Shown: positions 33,734-46,291, counted from the first letter of the stretch. The stretch: DNA of 64,000 nucleotides from Brachypalpus laphriformis (GCA_945910035.1 OX246755.1:104454095-104518094), one strand, 5' to 3'. The notes: a model not told the origin generated them from the sequence alone. Numbers and translations: made by a program.

Positions 33734-34585
33734 CGATTCTGTTTTTCCCGCCGATACTGTAGCACCCTCTCCCGAGGCTAGTGTTGTACTCAAGTTTGGC
33801 CGGGCCTCAATACTGTTTACACAACAAACTAAAACGCAACTCATAACTACAAACATAAATCTCTTCTTGTTCAGTGTCCTTAAGCACGTGTCTCCTTTTC
33901 TTCGTTGTTCTACGTTTTGGCATTCTAACACTATTTTGGCATCTTTCGTCGTATTCCATTTATCTGTTACACTTCTAAGCGTATTCAATAGCACCATTCG
34001 TAACTTGACCACGTTCGTTAACAAGGCGGCCATTAAGGCCGCCAATATGTGTAGATATTGGAAAAACTGCGTTAACTTATAACTTATAACTGCATTACCA
34101 ACAAATTGACTGACGACACATTCAGCAGCGCTATCATCTACGGGCATGATCGCTGTCACACTTTTGGACATATTCAAACAATCATTGTGTGACTTACAAT
34201 TAGGAATAGTTGAGTTAGGATAAGTAGTATTATTAAGATTACTTCTATTAGGATCTATGTTTTCTTTAGATTTAATAGCACCATCTAAGACTGTCGTAGT
34301 CGTGGTCGTTGTCGTTGTGAGCTTTCTCGATTCCGTAACGACCACGAAATTTGGGCAATTGTCTAACGCACCATTGTTTAGAATTTTACTGTGAAAATCC
34401 GTTTTGATATTGTACCAGCATGCCCGACGCGCCAGATTCATTTCTTGCATTAACGAAGGCGTTGCACTGTCAAAGTCGGTCTCCTTCATTTTGTTTGTTA
34501 CGGGATAGTGCTTACAGTGGTTTGTGGCAACACATTGGTTGCTCACATTAATTTTTGGGGTGGTTTTGATTGCGTTAATCAGCAT
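33734..34585 (-). CDS. Nhe2: Na+/H+ exchanger, first coding exon (N-terminus)
   Basis: An 852-bp open exon encodes 284 residues from the ATG at 34583-34585 (in-frame stop 15 bases upstream) to a phase-0 donor, TCG|GTGAGT. The next exon (10713-10905) begins in phase 0. Residues about 90-98 are a Thr run; 165-193 form a hydrophobic stretch (QFFQYLHILAALMAALLTNV). Residues 243-261 (FMFVVMSCVLVCCVNSIEA) look like a signal sequence with a plausible cleavage before RPNLS. The N-terminus of NHE proteins is poorly conserved, so membership rests on splice phase and strand. Initiation could instead use Met243/Met248, giving a short signal-peptide form. Exact start is uncertain. Confidence 0.75.
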
Positions 34586-34654
34586 TGCAGTGACACCTTA
34601 GATTGTACATTCGGGGGGAGGTTCTTGTGCTTTGATTAAGTACGTGGAATCACT
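34586..34654 (-). promoter_or_regulatory. Predicted 5' UTR piece and splice acceptor
   Basis: On the minus strand a pyrimidine-rich tract ending TTTTAATTTCAG (AG at 34654-34653) lies 67 bases above the ATG exon. It predicts that the coding exon is preceded by 34652-34586 as untranslated exon sequence and by at least one further noncoding exon at higher coordinates. That upstream exon and the promoter were not identified. Confidence 0.5.
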
Positions 34655-34994
34655 GAAATTAAAAGAAGATAAATATGTTATTATTGACTAAAAATTCATT
34701 AAGTACAAACAAAATATACAAGGCCGCATTATTCAGTTCTATTCCAATGATACGTCCGCGTTAACGCGTCACTTAAGTAACCTAACTGAACGCTGAAGAG
34801 ATCTTTAATGAAACTACAGCGAAAGTTATAAGACAAGTTCTAAACAACTACTTCAACCCTTCACAGACTCAGAGACACTTTAAAGAAGAAATGTCATCAT
34901 CGCTACTATGGATCTAATTTTCACAGCGAACTTTTACTGAAACCAGCTTCAGTCAGAATAAATGACCTTCAAAAACTATGGAACGATCTTTTAT

Positions 34995-35700
34995 AGGGGT
35001 TATACGCAGTTGCAAGGCCAACAAAATTTGTTTATTTACGAATTTTTTCTGAAAGGGATTTTATTTGACAAATACAAGAAGTATTAACACATGTAGCGGT
35101 AACTTTTAACTTTATATCGGCATGTTTAATTTTTAAAAATATAGAGTTACAGTGCTCCCGTAGACGATCTCCCGGAGATCCTCCAAAAAAAGGTGTCTGG
35201 CGGTGAGCACGATATCTCCGGTTTGAAGTATTTACAATAAAAAAACCAAAAAGATTCTATTAGTGGATAGATAAATCTAGGGAATGATCGAAGGAATAGT
35301 CGAAATTTTGATTTTGACAAAATGGCAGCTCCAAAAAGAAAAAATTCCGATTTTCGACCAAAAGTTGTTCGTTAAATTCTATAATAAATAAATCTTATTC
35401 CTTCGATCAATCCCTGAAGAATATATCAGAGAAGGTTGTGTTAAAATTTCAGACTTTCAGCCATTTTTTGAGAAATCGTGTTCACCGACTTTGAAAACAC
35501 CGTTTTGAGAAAAACGCGTTCAAAGTTTGAAAAGACGTTCACACACGCTCCGGGACGTCCTTACAAATGTGCTTGTATTTCCAAGAATATTTGCCGGATC
35601 GATTTGAAATTTTCAGAGAATATACTCAAATATATGTATACATTCTGAAAATGCAATAAAAAAAATGATTTTTTGGAATTTCTAACTGCGTATAACCCCT
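34995..35700. mobile_element. 706-bp non-autonomous DNA element with inverted ends
   Basis: The left end AGGGGTTATACGCAGTT is repeated exactly, inverted, at the right end. The interior is A/T-rich with CTCCCGGAGAT-like motifs and TTCGACCAAAAG-type stretches and no coding capacity. Target duplication cannot be decided (TAT / TAA flanks). It lies 340 bp upstream of the predicted exchanger 5' UTR exon. Confidence 0.8.
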
Positions 35701-36399
35701 TAAAAACGATATTGATGCTCCAGACCTTGAAAATAAATAAAGTACAACTTCAAATCTCAGAAAACGCGATATATTATACTTTGTGCACTTTAGAGTGTCC
35801 CAAAAAATTCAAAGTCAGTATTTACATACTTAGGCGAGCGAGCGCTTGCGAGACGATGTGCATTGACGGAATCGCTCCTGAATGCCCCGACATTAAAACT
35901 AGGCAGCCCGCAATATGATCATATATGACTGCTGATCATATCGCTGCGATTTTTGTCACCGAAGTAGCTGCGGCTAGCTCTTAGCTCGTAGGTTGCAAAA
36001 TCATGGAATTGGGAAGTGTATAGCTTATAAATGCAGTTCACTTTACTTTACTTTACTTTACGTTACTTTATTGGTAACTGAAGTGTATTGAAACGAGTCC
36101 GTAGGCTGATGATAATGGAATGCTTACTTTATTAACAAAAAAGGAAATAACAAGTAATAGTACAATTGACTGCTTTCTTACATTAGCTTTACATAAGCCC
36201 GAATGTCAACTACCTTACTCTAGTACTCAACATCTCCCTTCATTAGATTTAAATAAATTCATATTAATTTATTAAATACACTTCAATTCAATACCAAATA
36301 GTCTTCTTAATTTCCATAAGGGAACCTTTGCAACATTTACAACGGAATTATTCACTCATTTTCACTTTCAATTAGCATCGTTTTCAATCACTGTACTCT
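35701..36399. other. Non-coding, with (TTTAC)n run
   Basis: A short TTTAC microsatellite (about 36041-36060) resembles the AAGT-type tails of the RTE elements in reverse, but no LINE body follows it. The part above 36100 may be the 3' region or LTR of the adjacent Gypsy-type relic. Confidence 0.4.
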
Positions 36400-39290
36400 C
36401 AGGGAGATCAACATGTTCCTCTTGAGTAACGTATTGTCCACTCCCATCTCGATCGCGACTATCGCTATCATCCGATGTATTTGGTTCATCCCATTGGCTA
36501 CGTATTTGGTTGATATGTCTTTTGATAGATCTATTATACTATTACACAGCTATAATTACGCGGGCCAACTTTCTTTTGGATTTTTGCTTTTGTCAACAAT
36601 TTCGCGCGTGTTTACGATAATAATAATCGTGTAATAATGTTATCCAAATCATCCTAATAGTTACCTTTTAAACTAGCTTGAACTGACTTTTTTAACGTTT
36701 TATAAAGTTTTCGGCCTGCCCGTTGGATGCGGGATGTCCAGGTGCCATCAGAACAAGTTTAACCATATGATTAACCAAAAAACTTTTAAATTGTTCCCAA
36801 GTGAATTGTGGGCCGTTATCAGTAACGACAACGTCCACCAAACCAAATTGACAGAAAATTTCTCGCAACTTATTCACCACAAATTGGGAATCTGCATTTT
36901 TCGTTTTGTAAACTTCAACCCATTTAGAATAGGAATCGATGAATCGTTTTTTTACAATTGTCTCAATATCAGTATCCAATTTAGACCACCAAATGTACGA
37001 TCTAGCTAATGTTTTAGCTTTAACTATGCTTAAATGTAATTTATTCGGCCAATACCTTATCACGCAACTTGCTAGGAACTATGGTTCTATATCCCCACAA
37101 TATACATCCTTATTCTACTGACAGTTCGCTCTGTTTATTTTTAAATGCCTCAATATGAGATCCTTACAATTTGTCAATTGTACCCGAATTGATTGACTCA
37201 ATCAATTTAGATAAAATTGGATCTCTTCGCGTTTCAATAGATATATTTCATTCATTCATTCATTTTCAATGGCCCGCTAATCCTTCATGAGGGTCGCGGG
37301 GGTAGGATGCTCAGGTGGACTCTCCATCCTTCTCGATCCTCCGCTATTGACGCCAATTCATCAGGAGGAATCCCTAAGCGGCTCCAGGAGAGATGTCGGA
37401 CTTGATCCAACCATCTATTTCTAGGCCTTCCGCGAAGTCGCCTACCTGATGGCACGGCAACCATGGCGCGTCTTGGAAGCCGGTCTGGGGGCATACGCAC
37501 TACGTGACCAAACCATCGAAGCATAGATCGTTCCGTTCGGTGAAGTAGCTGCTCAACATTGAGCGCCTCGCGTACTCTGGTGTTGCGCACTCGATCCCTA
37601 CGAGTTACTTCAACAACACCGCGACGGAACCTCATTTCGGCAGCTTGTATCCGCGATCTTATTCTTTCGGTCGCTACCCAAATCTCATGACCATAGGTGA
37701 GAGTTGGAACATACACCGAGTTAAAAACCGATAGCTTAGCTTGAACACTAAGTCCGGCCTTCCTTATAACAGATTGGCCAAGCTCTCTCAAAATTGATCC
37801 AGCCTGACCAATTCTACAGGATAACTCGGCATTGCTCCTCCCATCACTCGTGAATAAAATCTCGAGGTACTTAAACTTACCCACCTGCTTCAGTGGGACT
37901 CTACTAAAATGCAGAGTGCACTGAATGGGTTTTTTTGGATATGACCATTACTTCCAATTTGTTCACGTTGATCTTCATTCCAGCATCATCTACAAACCTT
38001 GTGCGCGCTGAAGTTCGGTTTGAGAGGACCCAAGGATGACCAAATCATCCGCAAAGAGCAGATGACTAATCCTTAGGTCTCCCACTTTGAAACATTCCCC
38101 GCCACGGCTGCGCTGTAACATCCATTCCATATATACAATGAAGAGGAGAGGTGACAAAACGCACCCCTGGCGGAGTCCAACGCCCACTGTGAAAGGTATT
38201 GATTTAACACCGTTTATCCGAACACAGCTTCTACAGTTTGTATATAAAGACTGAATCGCCCTTAACAGGGAACCAGCAATCCCATACTCCTGCAGAACAC
38301 TCCAGAGTTTGCCTCGAGGAACCCTATCATAAGCTTTTTCCAAATCCACAAAACAAGTGTAGACAGGTTTGGCATACTCCCAGGCCTACTCAAGAACCAT
38401 TCTGAGAGTGAACAACTGGTCGGTTGTGCTTCTACCGGGACGAAAACCGCACTGCTCATCCCCCAAACTGTCCTCAACCACAGCTCTGGAACGCTTTTCT
38501 AGCACCTTAGCGAAGACTTTTCCAGGGAGACTTAAGAGATATACCCCTATAGTTGGCGCAATCTCTTTTGTCCCCTTTTTTAAAAAGAGGAACTATCACC
38601 CCCATTTACCAATCACCAGGTGTTTCACCGCATTCCCAGACCACTTTAATGACACGCGAGAGCCATTGAACTCCCTCTTTACCTAAAGCCTTGAGCATTT
38701 CTGGCCGAATTTCATCCACACCAGCAGATTTGCCAACTTTTAGCGCTTTGATCGCCAAAGTTAGTTCCTCTACCGTAGGACTACTTTCCGCCCAACTCTC
38801 GACCATAGGTCTGTCATCTTCGGTGCCCTGTTCGGGATTGAGCAATTCTGAAAAGTGCTCGCTCCATCTGCGTAAGATGTCCTCCTCATTGGAAAGAAGT
38901 CTGCCGTCTTTGGATTTGACTCCTTCAACGATATTCAACTTTTTTCCTCTGAGTCGGCGGACGGTCTGCCAGAACATCTTATTTGCAGATCTGTGGTCAC
39001 GTTCCAATTTTTCGCCAAACTCCTTCCAAGACTGTTCTTTCGCTGTTTTCACAGCTAATTCGCAAGTAATAGTAATATTTTTGAAGTTTAATTGCAACTT
39101 ATTGTCGAAAACTACGTAATTAATATAATTACTTTCCACAAACGAATCATTATTTTCTTTTTGTGGCATACGCGATAAACTATCGGTAATATTATTCGTA
39201 GTAAGGGTATTCAAGTAAGGGTAGATCCGAAACCATTTGTATCGGAAATCTAAACAGACCAAACGCGTATCAGAGAGGTAGGAATAAGGC
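36400..39290 (-). mobile_element. Gypsy-type LTR retrotransposon relic, interrupted by a LINE
   Basis: Minus strand: the end of the pol RNase H region with NNITDSLSRMP (about 39170-39200) and a tether; then, beyond the LINE at 37249-39067, RRDPILSKLIESIN (about 37185-37230) and an integrase core with FIDSYSKWVEVYKTKNADSQ (about 36890-36950), VVVTDNGPQFTWEQFKSF (36785-36838) and GHPASNGQAENF (36714-36750). Part of the first integrase aspartate region and the zinc finger are damaged. C-terminal sequence down to about 36400 is degenerate. LTRs were not delimited. It is an inactive endogenous copy; no envelope gene was seen. Confidence 0.8.
37249..39067 (-). mobile_element. 5'-truncated LINE inserted in the Gypsy relic
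   Basis: A reverse transcriptase-bearing fragment: LERDHRSANKMFWQTVRRLR (about 38950-39010), VGKSAGVDEIRPEMLKALGK (about 38670-38730), VDLEKAYDRVPRGKLW (about 38305-38350, motif A), VGLRQGCVLSPLLFI (about 38145-38190), HLLFADDLVILGS (38030-38068, catalytic box intact), then the C-terminal tail 37285-37884 with LRWFGHVVRMPPDRLPRRAM. Frameshifts lie near 38600, 38370 and 37950. No endonuclease. An (AATG)n tail at 37249-37264 and imperfect 13-bp flanking repeats (AATAGATATATTT at 37236-37248, AATAGTAATATTT at 39068-39080) mark the insertion. RTE-like clade suspected. Confidence 0.85.
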
Positions 39291-39434
39291 GCTCCTCAAA
39301 CACCTTAAATTATAATGTTTCATTCTCTTCACTTACCATATCCCTCTAAACAGTTCAATAATAATAATAATCTAGTCCCTACCCTCCCTACATAACCAAC
39401 CAACCTGACGGGTGGGAACTTTAATAAAAGCTCA

Positions 39435-39745
39435 ACCTATCAGTGGTAACCTCGTCAATTGCCACGCTAATGGTTCATGGTTCAAATCCTGATGTCAGCA
39501 AGCATTTATTTATTTCTCATGATATATATAAAGTCAGTCCGATCATTTGCAAAAGCTTCTGTGAACACTACTGCGAAGGCTGGCAGTAGCTTGGTCATGT
39601 GGCTGGAAAAATTGTTCGCTCTGTTGATGATGGTTTGCCCTTGACATCGGTTATCGGGAAAAAAGTACTGTGAATCAGAAGCAAAGACAATAATAACAAA
39701 AAAATTTCCCCAGTTATCTGGACGCCACCCCCGGAGAATAGCTGA
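39435..39745 (+). mobile_element. SINE-B copy 1 (second tRNA-derived SINE family)
   Basis: A tRNA-like head with CAGTGGTAAC (degenerate A box) and GGTTCAAATCC (B box, about 39479-39489) is followed by a body shared, inverted, with 47171-47443: AAGCTTCTGTGAACACTACT, then TACTGTGAATCAGAAGCAAAG and CCCAGTTATCTGGACGCCACC. It shows no similarity to SINE-A beyond the promoter boxes. An internal TTTATTTATTT stretch is unique to this copy. No target duplication identified. Confidence 0.75.
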
Positions 39746-41980
39746 AGCATAAACAACTGAGCTTCAAGAACCACTACACCAAAATCTTTCTCTCTCTCTC
39801 TATCCATCCTTTGCAACGCCCGCACTGTGTGTAAACATGTTAAAGGTATTCATAACCCTTTGAGGGCGCGCAAATTATAAAAAAAAACAGTGCCTTTAAA
39901 TCTCAGAACCTTAAATCCTTGCTGCAATAAATTTATTATTTTCTTGATACTTTTTACTACTTTCTAGAAATTCAAATGTTACTTTTTTCAATACTTTAGA
40001 AGAATATTAAAATATCTACATTTCTTGAAGCTGTCGCGGCAACGTTGCTTCTCTGTCTGTTACTTACGGACCAAATTCAAGCAAAATAAGGAGAAGAACC
40101 TGTACTGTGATGAAATTTTCATCTACCATATAAGAGAAAATACAAAGAGCACTCAACGAACTCATTGAATAGACAGCAGCTAGCATTGAATCGAATAAAG
40201 ATGGAACTACCACACTTCACTAAGAAAGGATCTATTTCATTTTACATTTTTCTATCAAATAGTTTTTAGGGAGGAACAAATTATAGTGCATCCGGCATCC
40301 CCCAACGATACAAATCGCACTCACAGAACTTGTTTTAAATTGCGAGTCTTAAGCCAGTTTATTAGTCATCAATCTCACCTAAATGAATCTGTTGTGAAAG
40401 TAAAAAAAAAAACAGTTGTTATTAATCAACAACCATATCCGGACGCAGATTAATCTTCAAGGCAATTGTAAATGGCAAGACATTGACCAACAATTTGACT
40501 TCAATCGGAAGTGCTCGATTTGAATAACTTATAGGGAGGTACGGGCATCAAACGCGACTGTCTCAGGTGGAGATTTCAATATATGATACATTGACGAATT
40601 GCAAATGAAAAGAAGCACAATTGCGTGTATTTCTCAGACAAACTCGATGTCCCCACATCTATACGACTACCGGATCTATGTAGCATGTTTAAGACGCCAA
40701 CGGGAGAATGTGCATCGCGTATGTCAGGATGAAAGTTATAAATTATAAGATACCTATACTTTAAGTGTATAGATACTTTCGTCAATCCAATCCACTTACA
40801 GAAAGTTCTAATTACACTGAACACTCTCAAAAAAAAAACACCCAACACAAACCTTGTTATCAACTTGGTAAACACTTGTGTAAATAAGTCCTCTCCAAAC
40901 CAAGTAGACCAACTGACCTATCGTAATTTCCGAATCAAACTGAATATAAGAAATATTGCTGGCAATGAAATAATCTATCTGTTCTACGCCAGTTATCTGC
41001 AAAATGACAATAATTCCGCGACATCTATTTCCACCCTTTTCGCTGAACATATATAGCATGCCATACCTATTGTTAATTGGCCTACAACATGCGTTCACAT
41101 TTAATTTTAACCAACGCTATCAAATTGTTTAATAGAATGTTAACCAGATACCATCGCGTTCTGCATTAAGGTACTTTTGAGGTATCTAATTTCTGTTCGA
41201 TTTGTCAATCTCATTGAATTAACGTTGCCGAAATATGTGTGCGCGACTGGGTAAGTACGAGTATTCACTGTCTACTAGACACAAAGTTTACCAACTTCTG
41301 AAACATGTCTATTGTGTCAAAATAATCTGTGCTAATTTATGATAATCCTTTAAATAAATTGCCATAAGTCAATCTAATCCAAACAGTCGAAAGAAAGGAG
41401 AACAGATTAGCTTCTTGTAAACATTTTTACTAGAAAAACCCAGTTAGTTTCGTAAAAAAAAGTGTTTGCTTTATCTAATTATGGCGTTGAAAATAGATGT
41501 ATACAAGATATTAATAGCGTTCCTTACCCGTTTTCTTAGTATCACTATCTGGGGCTTTGTTGAGTGGCGATATGTGCAAATATTTGCATTTTTCGGAGAT
41601 TGTTATGTTAGAATAATGATTATTCAAATGGGACCAGTACAATGTGAATGTGCTAAACTATAAATCACAATAGCTTCAAGATACAGTAATAGACGTGTAG
41701 AAAGACTTCACGATTTTAAATGCGGTAAAACGAGGATGACGTCTTTATAAATATTATCTTCGCAAGGTTGAAGATTAGATGAAGACGTTGTCATTATTGT
41801 GATGAAAAAAATGTTTTATCTCGAGATTTTTATAAACTATGTGCTACAATTGTAAAAGACTAGAAAAAAATGAATCTTGCAAATCTGCCTGTCTGTCCGT
41901 CAGTACATTAGAATTTAGTCTAAGCGGCTAAACTGGATTGTGAGTATGTTAAATAGTAGGAACATATATCAGCTAGGAGC
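39746..41980. other. Non-coding, nothing recognised
   Basis: About 2.2 kb of AT-rich DNA upstream of the exchanger gene, with a CT-rich microsatellite (39790-39801). Short frames on both strands (for example 41466-41663) have no recognisable domain. An untranslated first exon of the exchanger could lie here or further up, but I cannot locate it. Confidence 0.4.
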
Positions 41981-42787
41981 ATCAGTCAGCTCCTAGCACT
42001 CACCTCTAGGGCACGCTTCAGGGAGGGGTAAATCTCTCCCCTGTTATGGAACCTATTTGTTAACGAAATACTTATGAAACTAAAAAACAGTAGGGTAAAA
42101 GTCACTGCTTACGCAAAAGACGTTGTATTACTAGCAACAGGTAAATTCCTCTCAACTATAACCGAACTATTAGGAAAATCCCTGAAAACATTAACTAACC
42201 GAGCCAAGGAATGGGGTCTAGGAATCAACCCAAAAACAGAGAGTTAGTGCTTTTGGAAAATAAAAAAAAATCCCAGAATTTGAATTGCATTCCATTGAGG
42301 CAATATCCCTGAAGATCTCAGACGAGGCGAAATACCTAGTGCTAATCCTGGATAAGAAACTGAATTGGAAACTTAGCACTAAGGAACGAGTAAAAAAAAA
42401 AGGCATCGATTGCATTCTACACAAGCAACCACATTTTGAGTAGAAATTGGGGACAAAACCCAAAAATCATTCTTTGGATGTGCACAGCGATCGTTAGACA
42501 TATACTTACATACGGTAACCTAGTCTGGTGGCAAGCCGCCAGCAAAGCAACCAATGTCAACTCCATTACAAAAATAAACTCCCTGACCACAGCAGACTAA
42601 CATGCATCAGCACAATTGGCGCCATGAGAACAACTCCAACAGTGTGACTGGAAACAGTTCTTGGCTTGCTACCAATAGATCTGGATGGCAAACGACTAAT
42701 AAAGGCCTCGTAGGGGCAGCATCTCCCGATAGGTGTTGGTCCGCTAAGTAACAAGAAAGAGCCACTGCAGCCGAAAACCTAGCAGCT

Positions 42788-45700
42788 TTGTTAGTAAGCC
42801 CTACTCCCACCTCCTCGTGGTGCCATCTGGGGATTTCTTCGGAAATTGCTAACGGGAGAGGACGAATGGCGAGCTTCCTGCGCCAAAAAAACAGGATAAG
42901 TGTCGGTTGGTCTGTGGCCCAGCGAGCCGCAACCGTAAAAACAAATCTTGCTCCGAAACGGAAACCAACGCCTCGGATACGGACGGATAATTTGATGACA
43001 ACCTTTGGCTATCGAACACGGACAACGATCGGATTCTGGAACGTTAAGACCCTCCTGGACTCACTCAAGGAAAGGCCTTATAACGCCAGATTCATCCAAT
43101 TAGAATGCGAATTCGCATATAAAATAGACATATTAGGGCTGAGCGAGATAAGATGGTTCGATGCTAGGGAATTCATCTCCCCAACAAAAACCACTGTCAT
43201 GCTCTACTCTGGTAAACCAGCTGGAAGTGCACGGAGTTCCGGAGTAGGACTCATGCTAACTCCAGCAGCACGTAGTAGCCTCATATCCTGGAAACCCCAT
43301 AGTGACCGGATATTGACGGCTAGGTTCCAGAGTAGAGTTAGAAAAATTACCATCATACAGTGTTATGCTCCGACTCTAGACGCGACTGAGGATGAATAGG
43401 ATGATTTTTATAGCCACTTAGGCGCCGCCTACAACATCGTAATGGTGATGGGAGATCTCAATGTCAAGGTGGATAGCGACAACACCATGCATAAACACGT
43501 GATGGGAGTTCACGGCGTGGGAGACCGTAATGATAACGGTAAGCGGTTTGTGGACTTCTGCAATACCAACCGCCTAGTCATCGGAGGTACGCTGTTTAAG
43601 CATAACACCTGCCACAAAATCAGTTCGGTCTCTACTGATAGACAACGAACATCCAACCAGATCGACCACATTGCGATCAGTCGCCGCTTTAGAAATTGTC
43701 TCCTGGACGTCCGAAACAGACGTGGAGCTGACGTCGGACTAGAACGAGATCACCATCTTATGGTAGCTCATTTACGCCTTCGTACTGCATCCGTCAACAG
43801 CAACCGCTCAAACCAACTTAACATCACCAGGTTTAATATCGATATATATCGAGAGGCTCAAGGTTCCCCAAGTGCGCCAACAGTTCAGGGACCATCTTGC
43901 CTTAGAAGCAGAAGCAATCAACAGCATACTGGAAGAGAACATGGATGACCACTGGAGTGCTGTGAAAAATGCTTTTGCGACGGGGGCACGCACGTATGTT
44001 GGTAAAAAGCAGAAACACCACCGCACATGGCTTTCTACAGACACCTGGAGACGGATCGATGAGCGTACAGCAATCAAGGCTCGGATTGCAGCGGCCTCAG
44101 CAGTAGAGAGAACCGAGCTTGAAGCCCAGCGTAGTGTGAGACGTGCCAAACGTCAATATGTCAACTCACTGGCCTCAAGGGCTGAAGAAGCAGCGAGTAG
44201 GTGCGACAGTAGGACTGTTTATAGCATCACTAAGGAGCTCATCGGTGGTCGAAACTCCAAACAATATCCAGTGAAGAGTCTAGACGGTAAACTTCTGATT
44301 TCGGATGAGGATCAGCTCACTAGATGGAGAGAACATTTTGCTACAGTGCTAAATCACTTAGATGATGGCGGTATGATCTCGAATTCGAATGAGCAGTTCG
44401 AAGCAATAAATTCCCGAATTCGCACCGCACCTCCCAGTAAAACCGAGATAATAACAGCAATCAAGTCCCTCAAGAAGAACAAGGCGGTGGGTATTGATGG
44501 CATCCCTGCCGAGCTATTTCAAGCGGCGCCAAATACATCGGCAGATTTGCTGCATCCCCTAATACGGAGAGCTTGGGATAGTGAACAATTTCCACAGGAG
44601 TGGAAAAGGGGGACGATCATTAAACTTCCAAAGAAGGGAAACTTGATGGATTGCGGTAACTGGAGAGGTATATGTGTTCTTCCAGCCGTGGCCAAAATAA
44701 TAGCTAAAATAATTCTAGAACGAATTAAAGAACATTTAGATTCAACTCTCGATGTCGAACAGGCAGGCTTTCGCGCTGGATCCTCCTGCATCGACCACAT
44801 AAACACCTTACGGATCATTATCGAGCAATGCGTTGAGTATAGGTCTCCGCTACATTTAATGTTTATCGACTTCGAGAAAGCTTTCGACAGATTGAATCGA
44901 GATGCTATCTTGTTGGCCTTGCGCAGGACAGGCATCCCAGAAAAACTTATAGCTATTATCAAGGCTACATATGAGGGCGGTAAGTGTCACGTCGTGCACA
45001 ATGGTAAGGTGTCGGACGATTTTGAAGTCCAAAGTGGAGTACGTCAAGGGTGCATACTGTCACCACTATGGAATTCGTTGGACTATGACATCTTACCTTA
45101 AACACCTAGATTACGCTGACGATATTTGTCTACTTTTACATCGGATAATGGATCTTCATCTGATGGCCCACAATCTAGAAGCTGAGGCAAACAAAGTGGG
45201 GCTAAAAATAAACACAGCCAAAACAAAAGTCCTAAGCACTTCTTCTAACAACCGCGCTCAACTTTACATTGTCGGACAGGAAGTCGAGAAAGTTGATAAC
45301 TTTCTTTATTTAGGAAGTGTGGTCTCGGCTAATCGCGGTGGCACCGAACTGGATGTGTGCAGCAGAATCGGGAAGGCTAAAGCTGCGTTCGGAATGCTAT
45401 CTAAAATCTGGAGAAGCAATGTTATCAGCTTAAGAACCAAGCTGCGACTGTTTCGCTTCAACGTAGAATCAGTGCCGCTTTATGGGTGCAGTACTTGGAA
45501 GGTGGACACCATTAACACACGAAAGCTGCAAGTCTTTGTAAACAAATGCTTAAGAATCATCTTGAGGATTTTTTGGCCGAACCGCATCTCTAACGAACAA
45601 CTTTATCTGAGAACGGGCCAAGAACCTATAAGCATTACTATACGAAGAAGATAGTGGCAATGGATTGGACACACCCTAGGGCGCGAAGACAACTCCATTG

Positions 45701-45925
45701 CGAAATACGCCATGCAGTGGAATCCGCTCACCCAGGCAGGCAGAATAGCGGCACGCCCTAGGCAAACGTGGCGCAGAACAGTTGAGGAGGAATCGAGCTC
45801 TTTAGGAATGAGTTGGAGGCAGCTCAAACGCGTTGCAGAACTTCGAACAAGATGGCGCGCAGGCGTGGTTGACGCCCTATGCCCCCCGAGGGGTTAAAGG
45901 ATATAAGTAAAGTAAAGTAAGTAAT
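42788..45925 (+). mobile_element. Nearly full-length RTE-like LINE, inactivated
   Basis: Endonuclease: TTIGFWNVKTLLDSL (43018-43063), DILGLSEIRWF (43130-43162), a premature stop at 43397, MGDLNVKVDSD (43448-43482), IDHIAI and ERDHHLMVAH (43744-43773). A frameshift lies near 43865. The linker and RT follow in one frame (43872-45101): KAVGIDGIPAELFQAA, FIDFEKAFDRLNRD (44863-44905) and GVRQGCILSPL (45039-45070). A small deletion removes part of the palm, and LDYADDICLLL (45103-45135) follows in another frame, then KINTAKTKV, GSVVSANRGGTELDV and a C-terminal WNPLTQAGRIAARPRQTWRR tail. It ends in an (AAGTA)n tail (45900-45925). Related relic at 56600-58330. Confidence 0.88.
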
Positions 45926-45938
45926 CTATACAGAGGGT

Positions 45939-46291
45939 ACACACACACACTGCACACTGTCGCAGCTGCAATACTGCTGACGAGATAGAAACAATCTTAC
46001 ACTTCCACTGCAAGTGTCCGGCTTTAAGCAAGGCCAGACAGCGCACCTTAGGTAAACCTTTTTTCGACAACCTAATAAAGCTAGCGGAGGTTAGCATTGT
46101 GGATATTATCAGTTTCCTCAATGTAACGGTTTGGATTTGAATAATCCTTACCCTTTTTCTATTCCTTTTGCCTAGAAGTTAACGTCCTTTTTACATCCGA
46201 TAGGTCACTTGAGTTGTGGTATTAAAACGGCGCTTCTGCACTAATTAAGTTTCGGCATGGTTTGCTGACACAATCACTTCTACCTACCTAC
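45939..46291 (+). mobile_element. LINE 3' fragment with exact 13-bp target duplication
   Basis: It encodes the C-terminal finger of an I/R1-like LINE (CRSCNTADEIETILHFHCKC, then LGKPFFDNLIKLAEV) up to a stop near 46140, then a 150-bp 3' UTR and a (TACC)n tail (46280-46291). The repeat CTATACAGAGGGT at 45926-45938 and 46292-46304 flanks it. That repeat belongs to the YTEG start of the host RNase H frame, so this piece inserted into the older LINE right beside the RTE tail. Confidence 0.9.

Noticed and set aside
33867..34082. 71-codon plus-strand frame
   Set aside because: Antisense to the exchanger first coding exon.
36413..36634. 73-codon plus-strand hydrophobic frame
   Set aside because: It is the antisense of the Gypsy-type pol C-terminal region.
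40808..41098. 96-codon minus-strand frame
   Set aside because: Begins at a plausible ATG but has no domain and overlaps another open frame; likely chance in AT-rich DNA.
41466..41663. 65-codon frame with hydrophobic residues
   Set aside because: No recognisable family, start context or neighbours.
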